Source: Aquificaceae bacterium | GTDB lineage: Bacteria; Aquificota; Aquificia; Aquificales; Aquificaceae | DNA: 64,000 nucleotides | Assembly (NCBI GenBank): GCA_037481935.1 | Contig: JBBFKQ010000002.1 | Coordinates: forward strand, 182,044 to 246,043 | Direction: 5' to 3' | Shown: piece by piece, positions 34,199 to 43,022 of the stretch | How positions within the stretch are numbered: position 1 is the stretch's first letter | How the letters are laid out: every line of letters starts with the position of its first letter | The notes under the pieces: model-generated | The model's input: only the letters and a program-made list of their open reading frames with translations | Databases searched by the model: none | Told to the model about the DNA's origin: nothing | Translations under genes and position numbers: made by a program

Positions 34199-35074
34199 CT
34201 CTGGCCTCTTCTTCCAGTCGGGTTTTACCCTTACAAAAAGCTCAAGATAGACCTTTCTTCCCGTTATTAGCTCAAGCTCCTCCCTTGCCATTTTTCCTAT
34301 GGATTTAAGCCTCTGCCCGCCCTTACCTATCACTATGGGCTTGTAGTTTTCCCTGTCCACTATTATGTCCGCCTTTACCACGAGGACGCTCGGGTCATGC
34401 CTTCCTTCAGAAACTTCCGTAACCAGCACAGCCACCCCCTGGGGAATCTCCTGATGCACCTTCAGAAGCACCTTTTCCCTTATTATCTCTGCCGCCATCA
34501 GCCTGAAGGGGAGGTCTGTAACCATATCCTCTGGAAAGAGGGGCTCTCCTTCCGGCAGATACTTAATTATGGTCTTCAGGAGCTCCTCTGTGTTGTATCC
34601 TTTCAGGGCGCTTACCGGCACCACTTCTTTTATCTGTGGAAATTCTTTTGAGACTTCCTCTGCAAGAGGCAGGAGGTTTTCAACACCTCCAACCCTGTCC
34701 ACCTTGTTTATTACCAGAAAAATGGGCTTTTCCCCGGCGTAGGGCTTTATGTATCTTTCAAAGACCTGCCTGTCATCCTCTCTGAAGCCATCCTCCGCAT
34801 CTATCATGAAAAGTATCACATCTGCATCCTGAAGGGATGCGCTTGCCATCTCTACCATAGCTTCACCAAGAGCATCTCTGGGTCTGTATATTCCTGGAGT
34901 GTCAAGGAAAACAACCTGAGCCTCGCCCGGTATATTTTTCACACCCAGAACCCTTATACGCGTGGTGCCGGGCTTTGGTGATATTATGGAAACCTTTGTG
35001 CCCAGTATCTGATTTAGCAAAGTTGATTTCCCCACATTTGGCTTGCCCACTATGGTCACAAAACCTGCCTTCAT
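34169..35074 (-). CDS. era: GTPase Era
   Basis: A 301-residue GTPase with a C-terminal KH domain. G1 GKPNVGKST (about residue 10), G2 PGTTRIRV, G3 DTPG, G4 NKVD and G5 PVSALKG are all present, and the KH motif is IVIGKGGQRLKSIGKMAREELE. Era binds the 3' end of 16S rRNA and helps 30S maturation. It is the last gene of a minus-strand unit beginning at the FBP aldolase/phosphatase gene. Confidence 0.96.
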   Translation of the reverse strand: MKAGFVTIVGKPNVGKSTLLNQILGTKVSIISPKPGTTRIRVLGVKNIPGEAQVVFLDTPGIYRPRDALGEAMVEMASASLQDADVILFMIDAEDGFREDDRQVFERYIKPYAGEKPIFLVINKVDRVGGVENLLPLAEEVSKEFPQIKEVVPVSALKGYNTEELLKTIIKYLPEGEPLFPEDMVTDLPFRLMAAEIIREKVLLKVHQEIPQGVAVLVTEVSEGRHDPSVLVVKADIIVDRENYKPIVIGKGGQRLKSIGKMAREELELITGRKVYLELFVRVKPDWKKRPELVKSFGYTL

Positions 35075-35082
35075 CGGAGCTA

Positions 35083-35808
35083 TTATAACCCAGCCTCCGC
35101 CATGATAAGCATGACAAGGCCGAGCAAAACCACCGCATAGGAAACACCGTTGGAATACACGCGTGCAGGGATTTTCTCCGCAAGCATCCCACCAGCCAGC
35201 GTCCCTACGAGCAGACCTGCAAGCCCCATGGCTATAAAGCCCAGGTTAAGATTGACTACATCAAAGCCCTGATAAAAGCCAAGCCTCACAAGTATATTGG
35301 AGGTAAAATACAGGTTCAGCATCAGCCTTATTGAGTATGGGTCTGAAATATGTTGACTGAGAAAGACAAGAGGTGGTGGGCCTCCCATACCCACAAGCCC
35401 GGCAAAGAGACCACCTACAAAGCCCACTGGTACTCCTGCATGTCTACTGAGTCTTACCTTAAAAAAGCCCTTCTGAACCAGTAGATTGTATATTCCGAGG
35501 GTGAGTATGAAGGTGCCTATGATGATTTTAAGCGTTCTTGTGTCAGTTTTATCAAGAAGGTAAGCACCCAGAAATATGCCAGGCACTGAGCCAGCCACGA
35601 GAGAGAGAAGAAGGTAAGCATCTATCCTGCCCCTTCTGTTCTGATAAAGAAGGCTTAAAGTTCCAAAAAGGTTGAATATGGCGGAAGAAACCACTACCAT
35701 CTTGGGGTCATAAAGAAGTGAAAGGATGCCTATTATAAATATCCCTGCCCCAAAACCAGTAATGGACTGAAAAAACCAGGCAAAAGAGACAACGAGAAAA
35801 GGAATCAT
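35083..35808 (-). CDS. TSUP-family (TauE/SafE) membrane permease
   Basis: A 241-residue membrane protein with about seven to eight helices. Two related halves have the family signature: FFQSITGFGAGIFIIGIL in the first and GFVGGLFAGLVGMGGPPPLV in the second. TSUP proteins are anion permeases for sulfite, sulfonates or related compounds. Given a likely sulfur- or hydrogen-oxidising host, export of sulfite is possible but not shown. It overlaps the unknown gene upstream (ATGA). Confidence 0.85.
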   Translation of the reverse strand: MIPFLVVSFAWFFQSITGFGAGIFIIGILSLLYDPKMVVVSSAIFNLFGTLSLLYQNRRGRIDAYLLLSLVAGSVPGIFLGAYLLDKTDTRTLKIIIGTFILTLGIYNLLVQKGFFKVRLSRHAGVPVGFVGGLFAGLVGMGGPPPLVFLSQHISDPYSIRLMLNLYFTSNILVRLGFYQGFDVVNLNLGFIAMGLAGLLVGTLAGGMLAEKIPARVYSNGVSYAVVLLGLVMLIMAEAGL

Positions 35809-36260
35809 CTACCAAAAAGGGCTTTCAGGCGGTTTATTATTCCTCCAAACCTCCTTCTGAACTCCATGCTAAGGCCTTCTATCCATTCTCCTATCCTGCC
35901 GGTTGTCTTTGAAAGAAGAGACTTGTCCCTTATCTGGTCCGTGTAGAGAAACTCCTTGAGAACTTCATTTGTCTCTTCAAGACCCCTTATGAGGCGCCTC
36001 AGCTCCTCCTTATTTTCGAGGTTTGCCCTGTTTATTACCTCCTCAAGGCTCTTGAGTATCCCCTCAAGTGCACTGTCAAAGCTGGCATTCCTTGCCTGTA
36101 TGTCTGTAGGAAACTGATTTACAAGCTCCACCAGCTTTGACTTGAGCATAAAACGGTATTCAGAAAGCTGAGTGGGAAAGGGCTCCCTGGATTGTAGGTC
36201 CTTGAAAAAGTCCTCCACTATAAGGATAACCCTTTCCTCTATGCTGTATATCCTTTCCAT
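35805..36260 (-). CDS. Hypothetical helical protein (151 aa)
   Basis: Not recognised. It is predicted to be almost entirely alpha-helical and charged, with heptad-like stretches (FDSALEGILKSLEEVINRANLENKEELRRL) suggesting a coiled coil or four-helix bundle, and a basic C-terminus (RRRFGGIINRLKALFGR) that could be amphipathic and touch a membrane. No signal peptide. The ATG at 36260 shares a base with the stop of the upstream gene (TGATG), and it overlaps the TSUP start by four bases. Confidence 0.72.
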   Translation of the reverse strand: MERIYSIEERVILIVEDFFKDLQSREPFPTQLSEYRFMLKSKLVELVNQFPTDIQARNASFDSALEGILKSLEEVINRANLENKEELRRLIRGLEETNEVLKEFLYTDQIRDKSLLSKTTGRIGEWIEGLSMEFRRRFGGIINRLKALFGR

Positions 36261-37405
36261 CAATCTGTCTCCGTATGGTGTTCCTCGCCGGTGGGCACTT
36301 TTCTGCCCTCTTCAAGCTCGTAGAACCTGCCCTCAAGCTTTTGGAGAATCTTGGGGAGGGTGGTGTATTCCATTTCCTCGGAGGGGAGCCTGTGAGGTTC
36401 AAAGATACCCTGACGCCTGAGTATGTCCGCAATGACCTGTGCCTGTTCTCTTGCCTTGTCAAAGGCAGGGTCGTCAAAGAGGTCTCTGGGACCTATGAGC
36501 TTTCCACCTGCAATCTGATAGCCTGCTGCGATAACTCTTGGTGGTCCATCAAACCTTGAGGGTGTGGCGTGTCTGAAAGAGACGGGCATTAGGGGTCCGT
36601 TGTGGGAGCCTCTCATCCATCCCTCCACTATCCAGGGTCTTGCAAAGGGTTCAAGTATTTCACCCACTGCAGGAAAGCCAGACTGTGACCTCACTATCAT
36701 AACAGGGTCATCCTTGCCCACATACTTGCCTGCTATGAGAGACAGCCTCTGGGTAGAAGCAACAGCTGCGATTTCACCGTCGGAGTTTCTCCAGACGCTT
36801 CTAACTGCATACCTTTCTACAGTTCCCACAAGGGCAAGCAGGTCATAGAGCTCTGCAGGCGTTGAGAGCTTTACCGCCTTCCCCGTAAAGGTATCAAGCA
36901 CCTCAAAGGTAAAGCCGTCGTGCATCTTTGGGTCTATAACAAGACCTGCGCAGACCATGGGGTCTGCAAACATTTCATAGAGGGGTAGACTCCAGGCGCT
37001 GGGTGCTGTCTTGTCCGCGAAGAATACAATTACCGGCTCTGAAGGCCTTTCTTCAAATTCCATCTCGGCCACACCCGGACCCATACCCTTTACATTTCCT
37101 GAGAAGGTGTCAGAAAGAAGGTCCTGTCCTGCACCATAAAGCTTGAGCCTTTTTGCTACCTGTGTTCCCTCTTCAAAAGCCCTCCATGCTATACCGTGCA
37201 CCAGCTCACTGTCCACACCGTGCTGATGGGTCATTACCAGGGCTATATCATCACCACATACAAGAATCTTGCAGTCAATAAGATTGCCCTTTTCAACCTC
37301 TTTGAGCCCAATCTCTTCCACCTTCGCCACCACCTCAGGATGGGCAGAAGAGTGCCCCACGTAACCCCCTATGTCCGCCTTAATCACGCTCAGCGTAATC
37401 TTCAT
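36260..37405 (-). CDS. fbp: Bifunctional fructose-1,6-bisphosphate aldolase/phosphatase (class V FBPase)
   Basis: A 381-residue enzyme of the archaeal type that both condenses triose phosphates and dephosphorylates FBP, committing carbon to gluconeogenesis. Signatures: KITLSVIKADIGGYVGHSSAHP at the N-terminus, CGDDIALVMTHQHGVDS, FADKTAPSAWSLPLYEMFADPM (with the Schiff-base region later), and FARPWIVEGWMRGSHNGPLMPV. GAAAGGAGGTAG lies before the ATG. It suits an autotroph fixing carbon through pyruvate. First gene of the minus-strand run to era. Confidence 0.93.
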   Translation of the reverse strand: MKITLSVIKADIGGYVGHSSAHPEVVAKVEEIGLKEVEKGNLIDCKILVCGDDIALVMTHQHGVDSELVHGIAWRAFEEGTQVAKRLKLYGAGQDLLSDTFSGNVKGMGPGVAEMEFEERPSEPVIVFFADKTAPSAWSLPLYEMFADPMVCAGLVIDPKMHDGFTFEVLDTFTGKAVKLSTPAELYDLLALVGTVERYAVRSVWRNSDGEIAAVASTQRLSLIAGKYVGKDDPVMIVRSQSGFPAVGEILEPFARPWIVEGWMRGSHNGPLMPVSFRHATPSRFDGPPRVIAAGYQIAGGKLIGPRDLFDDPAFDKAREQAQVIADILRRQGIFEPHRLPSEEMEYTTLPKILQKLEGRFYELEEGRKVPTGEEHHTETD

Positions 37406-37432
37406 GACTACCTCCTTTCTCTTCTTGCTTCT

Positions 37433-37440
37433 TATATTAT
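37433..37440 (+). promoter_or_regulatory. -10 region for leaderless topA
   Basis: TATATTAT (TATATT 37433-37438, TATTAT 37435-37440) ends 8-10 bases before the topA ATG. No ribosome site intervenes. It lies in the 43-base divergent spacer with the fbp gene. Confidence 0.45.
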
Positions 37441-37448
37441 ATCATCCT

Positions 37449-39056
37449 ATGAAGCTCTTCATAGTGGAGAGCCCCACAAAGGCAAAAACTATAGCAAGGT
37501 ATCTGGGAAAGGGCTGGATAGTCAGGGCAACCCTTGGTCATATAAGGGACCTGCCGGCGGACAGGCTCGGTGTTGATGAAGAAACCCTCAGGCCCACCTT
37601 TGTGTGGGTAAGGGGAAAAAAGAGCCTTATGGAAAAATTAAAGAAGATAGCCCGGAAGGCTGAGGCCATATACATAGGCACAGACCCCGACAGAGAAGGT
37701 GAGGCAATAGCCTACTTTGCTCACAGGGAGCTTGAAAGCCTGAAAAAACCCATAGGCAGGGTGGTTTTTTATGAGATTACGCCGCAGAGTATCAGGTCTG
37801 CTCTGGAAAAACCTGCCTCCATAAATCAAAACCTCGTGAGCGCACAGCTTGCAAGAAGGATTCTTGACAGGCTAATAGGCTACAGACTATCTCCTTACCT
37901 GTGGAAGGCTCTCAGAAAAAATACTCTCTCCCTTGGCAGGGTTCAGTCGCCAGCACTCAGGCTCCTTGTGGAAAGAGAGCTGGAAATAATCTCCTTCAGA
38001 AAAAAAGAATACTACTACATAAGGGCAACCTTTGAAAAGGATGGGGTGGAGTTTTCAGCCTTCTGGGAATACAGATTTGATAAGCCTGAGAATGCAAAGC
38101 CATACCTTGAAAAGCTCAAGTCTGCCCTTTTTGAGGTTCTTGATTATGAAGAAGAAGAGGAGAAAAAGGAACCTCCAAAGCCCTTTATAACCTCAAGCCT
38201 TCAGGCAGTAGCCAGTCAAAGGCTTAAGCTGAGCGTGGAACAGGTGCAGAAAATGGCTCAGAGGCTGTATGAAGAGGGCTATATAACCTACCCCAGGACT
38301 GACAGCTACAGGATGAACGCAGAGAAAGCTCAGGAGTTTATGAAATATATAGAGAAGACCTACGGCAGAGAGTATGTGGGCAGGCTCAGAAACTTTAGAG
38401 AAAGGCCCACTTCACAGGGTGCTCATGAATGCGTAAGACCAACGGGGCTAAGGGTGCCAGCGCTCAGGGGGAAGGAGCTTGACCTGTATATGCTGATACT
38501 AAACAGAACCCTTGCAAGCCTTGCAAGTCCGGCGGTAGTTCTCAGAAAAAGAGCTATTCTGGTGCCCATATATGAAAAGAAAAGGGGAGAGGAGCTCAGG
38601 TTTACGGCGAAGGGGTCAGAACTGCTCTTTGAGGGCTATCTTCGTATCTATCCCGAGGAGCTTGAGCTGTCCACTTTACCATATCTCTCAAGGGGTGAGT
38701 TTCTTAAACCCAAGAAAATAACCCTTGAAAAAAGACAAACACAGCCACCGCAAAGATATACGGAAGGGGCTCTCGTTAAGAAACTTGAGGAGCTTGGAAT
38801 AGGAAGACCATCCACCTACGCCAGCGTAGTAAAAACCTTAAAAGAAAGGGGTTATGTGATGGAGGAGAAGGGGTATTTAAAACCAACTGACATAGCCTTT
38901 GAGGTTCTTGACTTTTTGCAGGAAAACTTTCCAAGGGTGGTGGATTACAGCTTTACCAATCATATGGAGGAAGGGCTGGACAGGGTGGAGGAGGGGCAAA
39001 AGGATTGGCGTGAGCTTGTAAGGGAATTCTTCTCACAGGTGCATTCAGGGTTATAA
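37449..39056 (+). CDS. topA: DNA topoisomerase I
   Basis: A 535-residue type IA topoisomerase. The Toprim domain has KLFIVESPTKAKTIARYLG and YIGTDPDREGEAIA (DxDxE), and the catalytic tyrosine lies in GYITYPRTDSYRM. ALVKKLEELGIGRPSTYA is the domain IV signature. It lacks C-terminal zinc domains, so it is compact. ATG at 37449 starts exactly at the family's first strand; an upstream open frame is antisense to fbp. No reverse gyrase is seen in the window. Confidence 0.95.
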   Translation: MKLFIVESPTKAKTIARYLGKGWIVRATLGHIRDLPADRLGVDEETLRPTFVWVRGKKSLMEKLKKIARKAEAIYIGTDPDREGEAIAYFAHRELESLKKPIGRVVFYEITPQSIRSALEKPASINQNLVSAQLARRILDRLIGYRLSPYLWKALRKNTLSLGRVQSPALRLLVERELEIISFRKKEYYYIRATFEKDGVEFSAFWEYRFDKPENAKPYLEKLKSALFEVLDYEEEEEKKEPPKPFITSSLQAVASQRLKLSVEQVQKMAQRLYEEGYITYPRTDSYRMNAEKAQEFMKYIEKTYGREYVGRLRNFRERPTSQGAHECVRPTGLRVPALRGKELDLYMLILNRTLASLASPAVVLRKRAILVPIYEKKRGEELRFTAKGSELLFEGYLRIYPEELELSTLPYLSRGEFLKPKKITLEKRQTQPPQRYTEGALVKKLEELGIGRPSTYASVVKTLKERGYVMEEKGYLKPTDIAFEVLDFLQENFPRVVDYSFTNHMEEGLDRVEEGQKDWRELVREFFSQVHSGL

Positions 39057-39065
39057 TTAAAATGC

Positions 39066-39239
39066 ATGGCTGCCCTGCCCTGTGAAGTTTAAAGGTTAAT
39101 TGAAGAGGAAGTTGGAAAAGAAAAGGTGGAAATAGTGGGTAAAATAAAGGAAGAGTTAACAAAGGAACTGGTAACCAGAGCGGATATTGCCGAAGTCAGG
39201 CTCACCAGAGAAATAGAAGTTATGAAGCTGTTCAGGTAG
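39066..39239 (+). pseudogene. Remnant of a coiled-coil protein gene with an in-frame stop
   Basis: An ATG at 39066 follows TATAAT (39052-39057) and reads MAALPCEV, then TAA at 39090, then in the same frame RLIEEEVGKEKVEIVGKI and ELVTRADIAEVRLTREIEV to a TAG at 39237-39239. The pattern E-L-V-T-x-A-D-x-A-E-V resembles small coiled-coil proteins of the DUF1640 type. The downstream piece has no start of its own. It is most simply a gene inactivated by a nonsense change and truncation. Confidence 0.5.
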
Positions 39240-39240
39240 G

Positions 39241-40230
39241 ATGGATATTCTTCTTGACAGGTTTAAAGGTGTAATACTCGGTGGTGCTCTTGGCGATGCT
39301 ATTGGAAAAGGTCTTGAGGATGTCCCTCTTGAGGATGCTCTGAGATATTATGGGGCAAAGGTAAGGGGCTTTGTGGAGCCTCACCCTCACAGTCCAGCCC
39401 TTGGTCTTGAACCTGAGAAAACCTCCGATGAGACTACTATCAGCATACTTCTTGCCCAGAGCATAGTGGAAAGAAGGGCTTTAGACCCATACCACTTTTT
39501 TGAAAAACTGAGGGAGTGGGCAGGTAGGGAAGAGGTCCACAGATACCCGGACCCGGCGCTTCTGACCGCCATTGACCTTATATCCTCTGGCACGGGGCTT
39601 GAGGATGCAGGTTTTTTCTCCTCATCGGTGGAGGGTGTTCTCAGATGCACCATTACCGGGCTATTTCATTATTACAGCCCGCACCTTGCAGCGGAAGCGG
39701 GGAGGCTTGTGAGCCTAATAACCCACAGGAGCAGGGAGATATACGATGCAAGTGCAATTGTATCAGCCCTTATAAGCTATTTGCTTCTTGAGAGTTTTGA
39801 CCTTAAGGACCCGGTGCAGAGACTTGCCCTTCTTGAGAACCTGAAGGGCTTTCTAAAGCACCATAAGAACAGGACATATCTTGAAAAGGTGAGGCTTCTC
39901 CTTGAAAGGGGGGCGGACACAGAAGAAGCGATAGAACATATAGGAAATTCCACCTTTGTGTTTGAGGCTCTGCCTCTTGCCATCTTTATCTTTCTTCATC
40001 ATACAGAGGAACCCTTAGAGGCACTCTGGGATGCGGTCAATGCCTGCGGTCCGGTTGGTGGAGATACAGATGCCATAGGATACCTTGTGGGTTCCTTTGT
40101 GGGAGCATACCGTGGATTGTGGGTATTTCCAGCAGAACTCCTTGAAAATCTGGAGAACTACGAGTATTATATTCTTCTGGCAGAAAAACTTTATCATACT
40201 GCGATGGAATTTCTGGAAAGGAGGAGCTAA
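39241..40230 (+). CDS. ADP-ribosylglycohydrolase family protein
   Basis: A 329-residue DraG-like protein. The N-terminus FKGVILGGALGDAIGKGLE, the variant metal motif KTSDETTISI, THRSREIYDASAIVSALI and the C-terminal PVGGDTDAIGYLVGSFVGA are the family landmarks. It removes ADP-ribose from proteins, nucleic acids or small molecules; the target is not known. The start is one base after the pseudogene stop. hfq begins three bases after its stop, so the two are likely cotranscribed. Confidence 0.9.
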   Translation: MDILLDRFKGVILGGALGDAIGKGLEDVPLEDALRYYGAKVRGFVEPHPHSPALGLEPEKTSDETTISILLAQSIVERRALDPYHFFEKLREWAGREEVHRYPDPALLTAIDLISSGTGLEDAGFFSSSVEGVLRCTITGLFHYYSPHLAAEAGRLVSLITHRSREIYDASAIVSALISYLLLESFDLKDPVQRLALLENLKGFLKHHKNRTYLEKVRLLLERGADTEEAIEHIGNSTFVFEALPLAIFIFLHHTEEPLEALWDAVNACGPVGGDTDAIGYLVGSFVGAYRGLWVFPAELLENLENYEYYILLAEKLYHTAMEFLERRS

Positions 40231-40233
40231 GAG

Positions 40234-40476
40234 ATGGCTTACAAGCTTCAGGAAGCCTTTTTAAACACCGCAAGGAAAAGAAGGGTAAAGGTTACCATCT
40301 ATCTCATTAACGGCGTGAGGCTTCAGGGAAGGATAAGGTCCTTTGACCTCTACACTATTCTAATGGAAGATGGACGTCAGCAGACGCTGGTTTACAAGCA
40401 TGCCATAACTACCATAATACCCGCAGAGAGGATGGAGCTGGAATTTGAAGAGGAAGGAGTGCCGGGGGCAGTATAG
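40234..40476 (+). CDS. hfq: RNA chaperone Hfq
   Basis: An 80-residue Sm-like protein. Sm1 is KVTIYLINGVRLQGRIRSFD and Sm2 is QTLVYKHAITTI (YKHA). LQEAFLNTARKRRVKV is the N-terminal helix, with QEAFLN typical. It forms a hexameric ring that pairs small RNAs with mRNAs. The acidic tail is short. Its presence fits a genome that may use small RNAs, such as the intergenic candidate at 3500-3640. The convergent ferredoxin gene ends nine bases away. Confidence 0.96.
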   Translation: MAYKLQEAFLNTARKRRVKVTIYLINGVRLQGRIRSFDLYTILMEDGRQQTLVYKHAITTIIPAERMELEFEEEGVPGAV

Positions 40477-40485
40477 CCCCCTTTC

Positions 40486-40818
40486 TTAAAACATTCCCGG
40501 CGGTTTACCCCTAGACACAACGAGCCTTTCCACCGGCTGACCACCTTTGAGATGGCTCTGGACAATCTCATCCACATCTGAAGGCTTTACGTTTCCATAC
40601 CATACGGCATCAGGATATACAACTATGGTGGGACCAAGTCCACAGGGTCCGAGACAGCCTGTTGGGGTCACCGCAGTGCTCATAAAGAGCTCTGGGTCCA
40701 TCTGGAGCTTTTCCATGAGCTTCATGTATATGTCCCTTCCGCCCTTCTCCGCACAGGAACCCATGGGATGACCCGGTGGTCTCTGGTTTACGCAGACAAA
40801 AACATGCCTGAACTCCAT
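40486..40818 (-). CDS. Thioredoxin-like [2Fe-2S] ferredoxin
   Basis: A 110-residue protein of the thioredoxin-like 2Fe-2S family (as in Aquifex Fd4 and the NuoE C-terminal domain). Cluster cysteines lie in HVFVCVNQRP (about residue 9), PMGSCAEKGG (about 22) and TGCLGPCGLGP (about 55 and 59). Hydrophobic strands and helices follow the thioredoxin fold. An AAGGAGG site precedes the ATG. The partner enzyme is unknown. Confidence 0.92.
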   Translation of the reverse strand: MEFRHVFVCVNQRPPGHPMGSCAEKGGRDIYMKLMEKLQMDPELFMSTAVTPTGCLGPCGLGPTIVVYPDAVWYGNVKPSDVDEIVQSHLKGGQPVERLVVSRGKPPGMF

Positions 40819-40900
40819 TGGATACCTCCTTGAGAAATTTTTGAGAGAATTCTACCAGAAGAGGATGAGCTTTTGTATGAGGCTAATCACACTTTAAGGA

Positions 40901-40919
40901 GGGGAGGAAGAGCCTCCCC
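40901..40919 (-). terminator. Hairpin after the FadL-like gene
   Basis: GGGGAGG (40901-40907) and CCTCCCC (40913-40919) with a five-base loop form a strong stem just past the stop of the FadL-like gene on the minus strand. The run after it (TCCTTAAAG) is only weakly T-rich. Confidence 0.45.
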
Positions 40920-40927
40920 GAAAGGTT

Positions 40928-42172
40928 TTAGAACTTCCAGTTGAGACCTATGGAGATGGCGTTCTGAGCGTTCTGGGCTTCTACTAGAAAGGCTCCAGAC
41001 GGGTCCGTTGCCTTAACCTTCTTGTTGAAGGCATGCTTGTAGGCAAGGTCTACTCCAAAGGTCTTTGTAAACTCATAGCCAAGACCAAGGGTTACATGCT
41101 GCTCCGTTATAGCTGGAAAGCCCACGAGATTGAACCAGGCTATATTAAAGTCGCTGAAGGGTGCAGCAAACTTGGGTATGCTATTGGCATTCATGGGATT
41201 CTTAGCACCGCCCCTTATGGGAGACTTTCCGTAGTTGTATCCAGCCCTGAGAGCAAGCTTTTCTGTGGGTTTGTATTCGCCACCAAAGGCTATCACCCAC
41301 TGGTCTTTCCACTGGAACTCTTTATAGCCCTTTGCGTTCTTCCAGTTTATCCATCTTATATCCATGCCAACTTTGAAGTTGTTCATGGGCTTTACACCCA
41401 CACCAAAGGCAAGCTCCTGAGGCTGTGTGAGCTTTAGGTCTTCAAACCTGCCATCCCCATTGCTGTCAAAGACCCTCTTGTAGGTCATAGCCACAGGGCT
41501 CTGGTAGGTAATACCAGCATACACAAAGTCCCCCATGTTGTAAGCCGCACCTAGCTGAAAGCCTATTCCATAGGTCTGAGACTGACCACCTCCAGCATTC
41601 CAACAGTTGGTAGTCATTGGCTGACACATATTTGCCCCCATATCCAGTGAGCCATAGGCTATGTGTATGGCACCTGATATGGATATTGCATTATTTACCT
41701 TGTAAGCAAGAGCAGGGATTATCCTCATAAACTGCAGATTAGTGTGCATATTGGCAAGCAGAGGGTTCTTGTTCCTATAATCCACACCCATACCGGAAAC
41801 GCCAAAGGCACCTATACCGAAAGTGAGCTTATCGTTTATCTGGTGAACTATACCCACTTCGGGAACTAAGAAGGTCTTAGCCTGGCTCGTTTCCTCCGCA
41901 GAGGAAGGTGCTGGACCCATGGGTGTTACGTTACTTTTACCTTTCACGTGAGGCATAAAGAGTATTCCACCAAAGCTCAGGTTAAAGCCTTTGTACTGGC
42001 TCATCCATGCGGGGTTTCTAAAGATGCTGTCGGTGGGTCCTACGGGCATACCTACACCTATGCCACCCATACCTCTTGAGGCTGGAGACACGCCTATCAG
42101 GTTGTCTCCGTTGGTGGCAAAGGAAAGTCCTGCAATGCTAAGTATGGCTGTAAGAGCGATGAGCTTTTTCAT
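40928..42172 (-). CDS. OmpP1/FadL-family outer membrane transport protein
   Basis: A 414-residue outer membrane beta-barrel. A signal peptide ([18 protein letters not shown]) is followed by the FadL/TodX-type N-terminal hatch ([15 protein letters not shown] and FRNPAWM) and alternating hydrophobic strands ending in the aromatic terminal residue F (IGLNWKF). Such proteins pass hydrophobic molecules into the periplasm. GGGAGGT precedes the ATG. The 118 bases upstream hold several A/T-rich -10-like elements (TATAAT, TAAAAT on the minus strand) but no single clear promoter. Confidence 0.88.
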   Translation of the reverse strand: MKKLIALTAILSIAGLSFATNGDNLIGVSPASRGMGGIGVGMPVGPTDSIFRNPAWMSQYKGFNLSFGGILFMPHVKGKSNVTPMGPAPSSAEETSQAKTFLVPEVGIVHQINDKLTFGIGAFGVSGMGVDYRNKNPLLANMHTNLQFMRIIPALAYKVNNAISISGAIHIAYGSLDMGANMCQPMTTNCWNAGGGQSQTYGIGFQLGAAYNMGDFVYAGITYQSPVAMTYKRVFDSNGDGRFEDLKLTQPQELAFGVGVKPMNNFKVGMDIRWINWKNAKGYKEFQWKDQWVIAFGGEYKPTEKLALRAGYNYGKSPIRGGAKNPMNANSIPKFAAPFSDFNIAWFNLVGFPAITEQHVTLGLGYEFTKTFGVDLAYKHAFNKKVKATDPSGAFLVEAQNAQNAISIGLNWKF

Positions 42173-42290
42173 AGCTTTTACCTCCCTTCAAAGGTTTTCT
42201 TTTACATTTTATCTCTTATAAAGGCAACTCTGCAATTCAAAGGGATTATAGGGTTTTAAGTCTGTGTTATATTAGAATTTCAGCATATTA

Positions 42291-43022
42291 CTATAGACTT
42301 TCAATCAAGACAGCTCTTTCCTGCAGACACTCTATAATTTCTTTGTAATCTCTTTTATCTACAAAGTATACCCTTCCACCCATGGAAACGCCTTCTTCTT
42401 TCATTGGTTTTATCCGCACATAGCCTATGTTCTTACCTGCCACATAGCCAGTTGTGTAATCAGGGTCGTCGCTCCAGCATAGCTCTGCCATTACTCCACA
42501 GTAAACATTCTTTGTGGCAAGGGCAAGGGCATCAAGGAGTCTCTCGAGATATTTTCTTCTTAGCCCTCTTTTTATCAGTAGTCTCTTAACAGCCCCCCTG
42601 TCCTTCCAGTCCACCCTCACAGTTCTTATACCCCTCTCCATATCGGGCTCAAGTCTTTCGCCGGTTTCTATATCCATGAGCACCGCGCCCCTCATGTTTC
42701 CACCCCTTGGATTCGGACCAGCCTTCAGGAGCTCAAGCCCCCTCAGGGCTATGCCCTCTGGCACCCCTTCCCTCTGGAGCGTCTTTACCGCAAAGCTGTG
42801 AGCCTCCTCCACGCTCCTGAAGTCGTAGCTGTATATGGGCAGAGCCTTCTGTATGGTATGGACATCTCTGACTTTCTCCACGGTCAGAACCAGCTTTTCG
42901 TAGGCTTTTGGTCTTCTAAGGAGTTCTCTTACGGTCTTTTCCAGCATATCCGCAGGCACGAGCCTTTCCGCTCCCGACACATGCTCCCCCTTTAGCTCTG
43001 CCCTCATACGCACGCTAAGCAT
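42291..43022 (-). CDS. bioW: 6-carboxyhexanoate-CoA ligase (pimeloyl-CoA synthetase)
   Basis: A 243-residue ligase that activates pimelate with CoA for biotin synthesis. Signatures: LSVRMRAELKGEHVSGAERL, NPRGGNMRGAVLMDIETGERL, GIRTVRVDWKDR and CWSDDPDYTTGYVAGKNIGYVRI. The start MLSVRMRA fits the family. It overlaps the upstream glycosyltransferase by eight bases, an unexpected partnership, and no other bio gene is in the window. Confidence 0.93.
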   Translation of the reverse strand: MLSVRMRAELKGEHVSGAERLVPADMLEKTVRELLRRPKAYEKLVLTVEKVRDVHTIQKALPIYSYDFRSVEEAHSFAVKTLQREGVPEGIALRGLELLKAGPNPRGGNMRGAVLMDIETGERLEPDMERGIRTVRVDWKDRGAVKRLLIKRGLRRKYLERLLDALALATKNVYCGVMAELCWSDDPDYTTGYVAGKNIGYVRIKPMKEEGVSMGGRVYFVDKRDYKEIIECLQERAVLIESL

